Source: Pyrodictiaceae archaeon (GTDB lineage Archaea; Thermoproteota; Thermoprotei_A; Sulfolobales; Pyrodictiaceae). Taken from it: a stretch of 8,876 bases of DNA. Shown here piece after piece: positions 1-5,018 of the stretch. Position 1 is the first letter of the stretch. The number at the start of each line of letters is the position of its first letter. The notes beneath the pieces were generated by a model, which was given only the letters and a program-made list of their open reading frames with translations, did not search any database and was not told the origin of the DNA. The position numbers and the translations under genes were made by a program. Where the stretch lies: contig JALSNP010000069.1 in NCBI GenBank assembly GCA_026986935.1, positions 1 through 8,876 of the forward strand, given 5' to 3'.

Positions 1-120
1 GCTGAATGCGTGATAGTTGTTGATGTATCAAAATCCAATAAGGATATAGAGGAGATTAAATCGGAGCTCTCGTCGTTAGACGTTGTAAGATTCATACAAG
101 CGCGTTCACTAAAGCGCTAG
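1..120 (+). CDS. 3' end of an unidentified upstream gene
   Basis: Reading frame 1 is open from the first base to a TAG at 118-120 and gives 39 residues, beginning AECVIVVDVSKSNKDIEE and ending QARSLKR. The fragment predicts a short hydrophobic strand (CVIVVDV), an acidic/basic helix (KDIEEIKSELSS) and a second strand (VVRFIQA). This strand-helix-strand pattern is common at the end of small ferredoxin-like or ACT-type folds, but that is only a shape argument and I do not recognise the family. The start and most of the protein are outside the window. A 95-base gap with a possible promoter separates it from the next gene. Confidence 0.6.
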   Translation, partial: AECVIVVDVSKSNKDIEEIKSELSSLDVVRFIQARSLKR

Positions 121-160
121 AACCGTAGCAATATGTAATATACAAGGGAAAGCAATAGTA

Positions 161-171
161 ATAATTTTATC
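161..171 (+). promoter_or_regulatory. Possible TATA box upstream of the DUF72 gene
   Basis: The AT-rich run ATAATTTTAT lies about 45-55 bases before the TTG start at 216. An archaeal transcript starting about 25 bases downstream would have a leader of some 20-25 bases. The match to a crenarchaeal TATA box is loose and no clear BRE is seen. Confidence 0.25.
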
Positions 172-215
172 TCCTTTCTTTTACCAAATATTCCTATCAG
201 CTTGGATGATTCGTT

Positions 216-1034
216 TTGGAGGCAGCGGCTATCTCTCTATATGTAGGCTGCTGCGGATACCCAGTATCCCGCACACGTTACTACACTCTATTTAAAACCG
301 TCGAGTTGCAACAGACATTCTATAACCTTCCAACACTTGATACAGCCTCCCGGTGGCGCAGAGAGGCTCCTAGCGACTTCGTTTTTAACATGAAAGCGTG
401 GCAGGTAATAACTCACCCGTCATCAAGCCCTACGTGGCGAAGGCTTAGATCATTACCACCTGGCCAGATAGAAAACTATGGTTTCCTAAAACCTACTAGA
501 GAAAATTTAGATGCCTGGAAGAAAAGTCTAGAAATAGCAAAAGTTCTAAGAGCTAGAGTCATAGTGCTTCAGACTCCTCCGAGCTTTAAGTATAGCGAGG
601 AACATGTGAAATGGGTAAATGAGTTCTTTTCCCATGCAGGTAGGGAGGCTAAATCAAGCGAGATAATTATTGGGTGGGAGCCTCGAGGGGACTGGAAGAA
701 CTTCCCAGATGTACTAAAGAACGTTATTTGTACCCACGAGGTGATTCATATTACTGATCCTCTTCGTTTAGATCCCATCGTGTGTGAGGGACAAAAGGTT
801 CTCTATTTTAGGCTTCATGGTCTCGGGGGAAGGGAGGTAAACTATAGGTATAAGTATACGGATGAGGACTTAGAGAAATTGACAAGCAAGATTAATAAAT
901 ATATAAATGCATATGAAGATATTAGGGAAATCTATGTTATGTTTAACAATATTTATATGCTTGATGATAGCAAGAGATTCCGTGACCTTGCAGCTAAGCA
1001 CTTCAATAACATACTAGGTATTAAAATACTTTGA
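216..1034 (+). CDS. DUF72 family TIM-barrel protein
   Basis: The 272-residue product carries the sequence landmarks of the DUF72 family (YecE-like TIM barrel). In order these are YVGCCGYP near residue 9, VELQQTFYNLP at 29-39, FVFNMKAWQVITH at 55-67, VIVLQTPPSF at 115-124, WEPRGDW at 154-160 and YFRLHG at 197-202. Length is typical. No biochemical function is established for the family as far as I know, and it lacks a signal peptide, so it is presumably cytosolic. The TTG at 216 is the only plausible start: an in-frame TGA lies at 207-209, and the first conserved strand begins only a few codons in. The usual family start reads YVGTSGW; here a Cys-Cys pair replaces Thr-Ser. The gene ends directly at a hairpin (1035-1066) and precedes PCNA, so a genome-maintenance role is possible but is only a neighbourhood inference. 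Confidence 0.9.
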   Translation: MEAAAISLYVGCCGYPVSRTRYYTLFKTVELQQTFYNLPTLDTASRWRREAPSDFVFNMKAWQVITHPSSSPTWRRLRSLPPGQIENYGFLKPTRENLDAWKKSLEIAKVLRARVIVLQTPPSFKYSEEHVKWVNEFFSHAGREAKSSEIIIGWEPRGDWKNFPDVLKNVICTHEVIHITDPLRLDPIVCEGQKVLYFRLHGLGGREVNYRYKYTDEDLEKLTSKINKYINAYEDIREIYVMFNNIYMLDDSKRFRDLAAKHFNNILGIKIL

Positions 1035-1066
1035 TGAGCCGCGTCACTGTTTAGTGAAGAGGCTCA
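1035..1066 (+). other. Two-tier hairpin directly after the DUF72 stop codon
   Basis: TGAGCC (1035-1040) pairs with GGCTCA (1061-1066), and inside it TCACT (1044-1048) pairs with AGTGA (1053-1057). These leave a symmetric 3x3 internal loop (GCG/AGA) and a GTTT tetraloop, so 11 of 14 possible positions are perfect Watson-Crick pairs. The hairpin begins at the base after the TGA stop. No T-run follows, so it is not a classical archaeal terminator. It could be a 3' end stabiliser, a processing site, or the first domain of a structured RNA that continues to about 1149. Confidence 0.5.
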
Positions 1067-1104
1067 GACGGTGGTTAGATCTGCATCGGTGGAAACTCCT
1101 TAAG

Positions 1105-1149
1105 GCGGGTAGAGCTCCATCATCGCCAAGTTATTGGTGGTGAACCTGT
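1105..1149 (+). other. Second hairpin in the DUF72-PCNA gap
   Basis: CATCGCCAA (1121-1129) pairs with TTGGTGGTG (1134-1142) around a GTTA loop: nine pairs, two of them G-U. Below it, GCGGGT (1105-1110) can pair with ACCTGT (1144-1149), two of six pairs G-U, leaving a lopsided internal loop of ten bases on the 5' side and one on the 3' side. The G-U pairs fit best if the plus strand is the RNA. No start codon with a worthwhile reading frame lies in this gap. Together with the hairpin at 1035-1066 this may be one structured RNA of about 115 bases, either independent or part of the DUF72 3' end. It ends just before the likely PCNA promoter. Confidence 0.35.
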
Positions 1150-1152
1150 AGG

Positions 1153-1162
1153 CATAAATAAA
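1153..1162 (+). promoter_or_regulatory. Probable TATA box for PCNA
   Basis: CATAAATAAA is centred about 45 bases before the PCNA start. A transcript starting about 25 bases downstream, near 1182, would carry a leader of about 20 bases that includes the GGGGAG ribosome binding site at 1192-1197. Confidence 0.4.
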
Positions 1163-1202
1163 GTGTTAATAACATGTGTAGTAAGTATAGTGGGGAGCTG
1201 GG

Positions 1203-1964
1203 TTGAGTTTTAGAGCAGTATACCCAATTGCTACGAAATTTAAATACATCGTGCAGACCATAGCTAAGGTCATGGACGAGATACCGTTCATTGCTTCTCC
1301 AGAGGGATTGGAGGTCAGGGCGCTGACCCCTGATAAAACAACGATGATAGTGCTTCGATTACCTTCTACAGTGTTTGACTCCTTCGAGTTAGCTGAGGAG
1401 AAGAAGAGCTTTATCGTAAGCGCGGACGAGCTTAACAGGATAGCGAAAAGAGGTACCCGTAACGATATAGTTGAATTAAAACTTGATGAGGAGCGTCGAC
1501 GGCTTGAGGTAAACTTCCATGATAAGAAGACGGGGGTTGTTAGGTCATTTTACGTTGGTCTAAGAGAGGGGGTTGTTGAGGAGCTGAGCGAGCCACAAGT
1601 AGAGCTAAATGTGACGGCACGCATGATGGCAGAGGATTTTAAGAATATAATTAATGACGCGAAGATAGTAAGTGATGAAGTAGAGTTTAGAACCTATGAG
1701 GATAAAATAGAAGTCTTTGCTGAATCAACCCAGAAGAGGTACAAAGGAGTACTTGTACAGGGAGACCCATTATTAAGCCTAGATGTTAGCGGCAATACAC
1801 CGGTAACGGCTAAATATTCAATAGATTTGTTAAAGGCCACTCTTAAGGCAGCTAGCGCGGCTGATACAGTGACACTGCAATACGGTGAAGCGCTTCCGAT
1901 GAGGCTAAGTTTCGACCTTCCTGGTGGCGGTATCCTAGTGTATTGGGTATCGCCAAGGATTTAG
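1203..1964 (+). CDS. pcn: DNA polymerase sliding clamp PCNA
   Basis: A 253-residue sliding clamp, the usual length for archaeal PCNA (about 245-250). Landmarks are the N-terminal helix and FIASPEGLEVRALTPDKTT (29-47), the interdomain connecting region around residues 118-134 (VGLREGVVEELSE), and the C-terminal strand VYWVSPRI, the counterpart of the ...APRI tail that contacts PIP-box partners. PCNA forms a ring around DNA and tethers polymerase, ligase, FEN1 and repair enzymes. Many crenarchaea carry several PCNA paralogues that assemble as heterotrimers; this sequence alone does not show which subunit it is. The TTG start is supported by GGGGAG ending five bases upstream and by alignment with the family N-terminus. 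Its last bases overlap the stop codon of a convergent minus-strand gene by four bases. Confidence 0.95.
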   Translation: MSFRAVYPIATKFKYIVQTIAKVMDEIPFIASPEGLEVRALTPDKTTMIVLRLPSTVFDSFELAEEKKSFIVSADELNRIAKRGTRNDIVELKLDEERRRLEVNFHDKKTGVVRSFYVGLREGVVEELSEPQVELNVTARMMAEDFKNIINDAKIVSDEVEFRTYEDKIEVFAESTQKRYKGVLVQGDPLLSLDVSGNTPVTAKYSIDLLKATLKAASAADTVTLQYGEALPMRLSFDLPGGGILVYWVSPRI

Positions 1965-2212
1965 CTCTCCTCTAACTTCCTTAGCAGCTCTTCAAGGGCT
2001 TTTTTGGCCTCACTTTTTGTCTCGGCTACGCCCATGGTTCTCCTTGACGCGCTTCTTCTAAGAGAAGGGAACCATGCTGGCCTAGGACACTGGGGCCTCT
2101 CGGGGCATGCTAGGCAACAGTAGGGGCAAACACTTCTCTCGGGGTGAAGCCAGCACTGGCGGGTGGGTCTGTGTCGGCCGCAGATATCGCATTTCTCCCA
2201 ATAAATGCTCAT
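1961..2212 (-). CDS. Small cysteine-rich, probable zinc-binding protein
   Basis: An 83-residue protein whose first half is a dense metal-binding pattern: C8-x2-C11-x8-C20-x2-H23-x5-C29-x2-C32-C33-x2-C36-x5-C42. That is enough for two zinc sites, in a spacing that loosely recalls cross-braced fingers such as B-box or HIT types. The second half has a basic stretch (SLRRSASRR) and a charged amphipathic C-terminal helix (KSEAKKALEELLRKLEE). I do not recognise the family. An in-frame ATG exists at 2233, but I prefer the ATG at 2212. It is preceded by GGGGGAGGT, and the TATA box at 2247-2254 would place the transcript start near 2225, downstream of the earlier ATG. The 3' end overlaps the PCNA gene tail to tail, so the two messages would be antisense at their ends. 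A nucleic-acid or protein-binding role is likely but not demonstrated. Confidence 0.7.
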   Translation of the reverse strand: MSIYWEKCDICGRHRPTRQCWLHPERSVCPYCCLACPERPQCPRPAWFPSLRRSASRRTMGVAETKSEAKKALEELLRKLEES

Positions 2213-2246
2213 ATACCTCCCCCACATTATCATGGCTTCATTTAGC

Positions 2247-2254
2247 TATAAAAG
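2247..2254 (-). promoter_or_regulatory. TATA box for the cysteine-rich protein gene
   Basis: On the minus strand this reads CTTTTATA, a very good crenarchaeal box A. A start about 25 bases downstream falls near 2225, giving a leader of about 13 bases containing the GGGGGAGGT ribosome binding site before the ATG at 2212. The element is AT-symmetric enough that it could also serve a plus-strand transcript starting near 2273, ahead of the structured region at 2298-2411. Confidence 0.5.
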
Positions 2255-2297
2255 ACCTAGTGCCCGGGAAGTATTCATATTACAAAATGGCTGACCG

Positions 2298-2411
2298 ATG
2301 ATAAGCGGTAATCGCGGCGGGGCACACTATGAGTATTCGTAAACGCCCCGTGGAGTAGGCCGTTTGGAGGGATGAAGCCGTCACGTCACCCTCTTTGTTC
2401 CATGGGCGGGG
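2298..2411 (+). ncRNA. Candidate structured non-coding RNA
   Basis: This gene-free stretch is clearly richer in G+C than its flanks and folds well. CGCCC (2344-2348) pairs with GGGCG (2404-2408) and, past one bulged C, GTGGA (2350-2354) pairs with TCCAT (2399-2403). Inside, GGAGGG (2366-2371) pairs with CCCTCT (2389-2394), continued past a bulged A by TGA/TCA (2373-2375 with 2386-2388). A competing stem, CGGGGC (2318-2323) with GCCCCG (2345-2350), uses the same central bases, so two exclusive folds are possible. GC-rich islands between genes in AT-rich hyperthermophiles are often RNA genes. I find no tRNA arms, no convincing C/D or H/ACA boxes, and no match to RNase P or SRP RNA that I can recognise. 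Strand is uncertain; plus is preferred because of the TATA element at 2247-2254 and the G-U pairs. It could instead be a regulatory leader or operator region for the gene at 2458. Confidence 0.35.
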
Positions 2412-2420
2412 ATTATATTA
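2412..2420 (+). promoter_or_regulatory. TATA box for the 2458 gene
   Basis: ATTATATTA sits about 40 bases before the TTG at 2458 and immediately after the GC-rich structured stretch. A start about 25 bases downstream (near 2441) leaves a short leader that begins just ahead of GAGGTG (2446-2451). Confidence 0.45.
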
Positions 2421-2457
2421 GTCTTGGTTTAAGGAATCCAGAATTGAGGTGAATTAC

Positions 2458-2841
2458 TTGGATAAGAGAGCTGTTATCGAGATTGATTTTGCTAAGTATA
2501 AATCAGTAAAACTTCCTAGGGATGATGCAGAGCACCTCCTTAATGTACTCACCGATCTTCTCGGCAAGAGCACCAATGATTTACAAGAGACTCTTAGGTA
2601 TATTAGAAACTTTGATGAATTTTTCGAATATATGAGGAAGAAGTTTAAAGATTATTTAGCCCCACCTCATAGGGCTGATGACTATATAAGAGGCGAAGCA
2701 GTAATTGATAAAATTAAACTAATAAAGGAAAATAACGAAAAGTATGTATTAATAGTGTTCGATAGACGTGTAAAAGAGGACATAATTAGTGACGCCCTAA
2801 GACGCCTAGGCTATGAAGTTGAAATAAAGAGAACGTTTTAG
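2458..2841 (+). CDS. Hypothetical crenarchaeal protein
   Basis: A 127-residue acidic-and-basic soluble protein without membrane segments, cysteine clusters or known catalytic motifs. It opens with a strand-like segment (RAVIEIDFAKYKSVKLP), continues with a mostly helical middle (DDAEHLLNVLTDLLGKS, then DEFFEYMRKKFKDYL) and ends in a strand-helix-strand unit (EKYVLIVFDRR, DIISDALRRLGY, EVEIKRTF). I do not recognise the family. The frame is also open from a GTG at 2449 (130 residues). The TTG at 2458 is preferred because the GTG is itself part of GAGGTG, a textbook ribosome binding site six bases before the TTG. The gene has its own promoter-like element and converges on the Rpo13 gene with 21 bases between the stops. 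Codon use and composition resemble its neighbours. Confidence 0.75.
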   Translation: MDKRAVIEIDFAKYKSVKLPRDDAEHLLNVLTDLLGKSTNDLQETLRYIRNFDEFFEYMRKKFKDYLAPPHRADDYIRGEAVIDKIKLIKENNEKYVLIVFDRRVKEDIISDALRRLGYEVEIKRTF

Positions 2842-2862
2842 CGCCAAGCGTTCCTCTGGATC

Positions 2863-3117
2863 CTACTTTTTCTTTCTCCGCTTCTTCGAGCCTAAAAGAG
2901 GCACAACTACAGACTGGAGAGACGATGCAGCCTCGCTCACGTCAATTTCGCCCCGTAATGCTTTTTCAAGAATCTCGGTTCGCCTCACCATCGCTTCAAG
3001 CAGAGAGGCATTGATATCAATATCTATGGTTTCTTCGGTCTCTTCCGCCTCCTCCTCTCGTACCGTCTCTGTTTCCTCGGTCTCCTCGACTGTAGTGGTC
3101 TCTTCCGCCTCTGACAT
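2863..3117 (-). CDS. rpo13: DNA-directed RNA polymerase subunit Rpo13
   Basis: An 84-residue protein in three parts: an acidic Glu/Thr-rich tail (residues 2-34), a compact helical core (about 35-67, including LEAMVRRTEILEKAL and RGEIDVSEAASSL), and a lysine/arginine tail (SKKRRKKK). This is the architecture of Rpo13, the crenarchaeal-specific RNA polymerase subunit seen in Sulfolobus polymerase structures. There a helix-turn-helix core sits in the enzyme and the basic tail contacts downstream DNA. From memory, the Sulfolobus core has the same M-R-x-T-E-I ... L-x-G-x-I-x-x-x-E-A pattern; I could not align it here. Sulfolobus proteins are about 20 residues longer. The ATG is preceded by GGGTGG. 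A TATA-like element at 3176-3184 suggests its own promoter, although it also lies only 80 bases downstream of cedB on the same strand. Confidence 0.75.
   Translation of the reverse strand: MSEAEETTTVEETEETETVREEEAEETEETIDIDINASLLEAMVRRTEILEKALRGEIDVSEAASSLQSVVVPLLGSKKRRKKK
3037..3111 (-). repeat. 15-base direct repeat inside the Rpo13 acidic tail
   Basis: GGTCTCTTCCGCCTC (plus-strand reading) occurs at 3037-3051 and again at 3097-3111, exactly 60 bases apart, so in frame. Both copies encode the same EAEET peptide. It lies in the low-complexity Glu/Thr tail and probably reflects expansion of an unstructured acidic segment, not a mobile element. Confidence 0.6.
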
Positions 3118-3175
3118 TAGAATCCACCCTTCTTGCGCGCCCAGTTTTCGTAGCCTCTTATCTCATATGACCTGG

Positions 3176-3184
3176 CTATTAAAT
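3176..3184 (-). promoter_or_regulatory. Possible TATA box for rpo13
   Basis: On the minus strand this reads TATTTAATA, about 60 bases upstream of the ATG. It lies between the cedB stop and the rpo13 start. A start near 3154 would give a leader of about 35 bases. Confidence 0.35.
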
Positions 3185-3197
3185 ACTTCATTGCCAA

Positions 3198-4985
3198 TTA
3201 TCCTACTTGTACTAGTAGTGGCTCTCTTATGTAATAGTCGCGTATAATCGCATAACCTTGTGGCAATACACCAATGGTTTTAACAATAACATCTATTTCC
3301 TCTTTTTCGTTACTTAGAGCTATTCCCTCAGCAACATATTTTGCCACCCTAGGCTCCACTTGACGAAGCACTATCTTAGTTCCCATGTTAGCTAAAATGC
3401 TCTTATCCATTTCGTCAAGGCGCTGCGTTATAAGTATGAGGGATAGGCCGTATTTCCTCAGCTCGGCGCTCATGTTAGCTATAATGTTTCTTCTCATGTT
3501 TTTAGAAGCGATTAGGTGTGCTTCATCGACTAGTAAAACAGTTCTTATCCTATTACTGAGGCCTTTCTCCTTTATAAAAATATATAGTTTCTCAAGAAAT
3601 AGTTCCATGTAGAGGCGTTGCCACTCTCTATCACCTATGCTAGAGAGGTCTATTATTACGGGCTTGTTCGAATCAAATAGTTTGCTCATAGTGATAGAAG
3701 TGCTAGAGAATACCTTAGAAGATAATGTCTCAACATACGTCGCTACGAGATAGGCACGCTTATCCCTATTAGCCACGTTCCTAAGCACTTGGGCAACATC
3801 CTGAAGTGTTGGCGGCTCCTTGTCCCATGTCTCTGGGAGATTATCTAGGATCCCCTTAGACTCGTATGCTATGAGTATAGCATCTTCTAATAAACGTGTC
3901 TGAAGGGGACCAAGTTTAAATATAGAAGCTATTATGGACGCGACCTCAATAGCACGGCGCCGAGGACTCTTTCCGTACAGATCCAGCGGGTTAATAGATG
4001 CATTCTGCGCATTGATTACTAGACAGTTCCGCAGTAATTCTCTGTACTCACCATGGGGGTCGAGAATAATGATGCCCGAATTACTCATAGATGCTATTTT
4101 TAAAGCTATTCTTGAGGCGAGATGAGATTTACCGGATCCAGATGTACCTGTAATTATTATGTGCGGGTTTGAGGAGGTGCTTACATATAATTTATATGGT
4201 GTTTTCTTGACTACGGGTGCCCAAGCATAACTAGATTTTAGATCAGGAGCTATTTGCTCGTTTCGATACCTTATGAGGGGCTGTTCTAGGAGGGCTGCGA
4301 TAACGTATCCTACTTCGGCTCCTTCTCTCTCGGCTAGTTTTTCAACTATGTCAAGTGTCTCTATGTTTTCTAGGCAATATAGTAGAAATATTGCTGGAGG
4401 GTATTTTAATGATGCAGCGAAGATAATTAGTGATGCTATTTGTTGAGGCGCTTTGGTAAAGAGTGGTATTGAAAATATGTAGAGGGGTAGCGTTATAGTG
4501 TAGAAATAAATAGTATTTGGTAATAAATAGGGATTAATAAAAAATACTATAAAAACTATAATAGAGGTGTAAAGTAATTGATAAATTATTTTTCTCCTAT
4601 TTTTACGAACTAGATTTCTGTAATGTCTTCGTAATGTTGAGACGCTGGTTATCATGTAGTCTTTTAAGTAATTTCTTTTGATTCTTAATATTATAAGAAT
4701 GATTAAATATATTATTAAAATGATAATACTTATAATTATTGATGATAATGATGCGAATTCTCGTGATAATATGTTTTGTGTAAATAATATAGTTATTTTT
4801 TCAAAAAATCTTGAAAATAATATGGTGTTTATAAATAATATTGCTAATATTACTGTTATTGATCTAGATAGTAGTGCTATGATAACAGATAATATAGGGT
4901 ATATTAGGCCCAAATAGGGAGTAGGTGCTACAAGGATAATAACGGCAACGAGTAGCGCAACAGCTGTATACAGCGTTAAGCTCAT
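3198..4985 (-). CDS. cedB: Membrane-anchored HerA/VirB4-type ATPase, probable CedB
   Basis: A 595-residue ATPase. Residues 1-205 are membrane: hydrophobic segments near 4-20, 23-57, 81-102, 135-152, 158-176 and 183-204. The cytoplasmic motor has the HerA/FtsK-superfamily signature: Walker A GTSGSGKS (280-287), the HerA-like LDPHGEY (308-314), Walker B VLLVDEAH (483-490) and the sensor LILITQR (516-522). True HerA is soluble, begins with a beta-barrel domain and neighbours nurA, mre11 and rad50. This protein has membrane helices instead and shares the segment with CedA- and CedA1-like genes, as expected for CedB. CedB is the ATPase that energises DNA import through the crenarchaeal Ced apparatus. 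The start is the first ATG; the upstream ribosome binding site (GGAAGAG) is weak. It is divergent from the Lhr helicase. The membrane part is strikingly AT-rich because of its Ile codons. Confidence 0.8.
   Translation of the reverse strand: MSLTLYTAVALLVAVIILVAPTPYLGLIYPILSVIIALLSRSITVILAILFINTILFSRFFEKITILFTQNILSREFASLSSIIISIIILIIYLIILIILRIKRNYLKDYMITSVSTLRRHYRNLVRKNRRKIIYQLLYTSIIVFIVFFINPYLLPNTIYFYTITLPLYIFSIPLFTKAPQQIASLIIFAASLKYPPAIFLLYCLENIETLDIVEKLAEREGAEVGYVIAALLEQPLIRYRNEQIAPDLKSSYAWAPVVKKTPYKLYVSTSSNPHIIITGTSGSGKSHLASRIALKIASMSNSGIIILDPHGEYRELLRNCLVINAQNASINPLDLYGKSPRRRAIEVASIIASIFKLGPLQTRLLEDAILIAYESKGILDNLPETWDKEPPTLQDVAQVLRNVANRDKRAYLVATYVETLSSKVFSSTSITMSKLFDSNKPVIIDLSSIGDREWQRLYMELFLEKLYIFIKEKGLSNRIRTVLLVDEAHLIASKNMRRNIIANMSAELRKYGLSLILITQRLDEMDKSILANMGTKIVLRQVEPRVAKYVAEGIALSNEKEEIDVIVKTIGVLPQGYAIIRDYYIREPLLVQVG
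4963..4974. promoter_or_regulatory. 12-base perfect palindrome with TATA-like centre
   Basis: GCTGTATACAGC is a perfect palindrome lying inside the start of cedB and about 45-56 bases upstream of the helicase ATG. Its TATA centre is at a plausible distance for a helicase promoter with a leader of about 20 bases. The dyad could be an operator for a dimeric regulator, or chance: it encodes ordinary cedB codons. Confidence 0.25.
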
Positions 4986-5018
4986 CGGTGCTCTTCCATG
5001 CTATGAGGTGGCATAGTT

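Noticed and set aside
1030..1066. Plus-strand C/D box RNA starting TTGATGA at the DUF72 stop, with GTGAAGA as C'.
   Set aside because: No CTGA D box follows at a suitable distance. The nested inverted repeat explains the same bases better.
1063..1124. Possible minus-strand C/D box guide RNA: a GATGATG-like C box near 1118-1124 and CTGA at 1066-1063.
   Set aside because: The C box is imperfect, the C-to-D distance is longer than usual, and no clear internal D' and C' boxes with 10-12 base guides are present.
2107..2301. Plus-strand reading frame of 64 codons.
   Set aside because: It runs antisense through the cysteine-rich gene and across its promoter, has no ribosome binding site, and gives an implausible composition.
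2291..2304. CTGA followed by ATGATAA, resembling a D'-C' pair of a C/D box RNA.
   Set aside because: There is no good upstream C box and no downstream D box, and the boxes are imperfect.
2831..2853. GAACG/CGTTC inverted repeat spanning the gap between the convergent genes, as a bidirectional terminator.
   Set aside because: Only five base pairs with a 13-base loop, and no convincing T-run on either side.
3011..3247. Plus-strand Ser/Val-rich reading frame opposite rpo13.
   Set aside because: It is the complement of the Glu/Thr-rich repeat-like coding sequence. The minus strand has the ribosome binding site and a recognisable protein.
3198..4985. Calling the ATPase a true HerA end-resection translocase.
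   Set aside because: It has an N-terminal multi-pass membrane region in place of the HerA barrel domain and no nurA, mre11 or rad50 beside it. CedB fits better.
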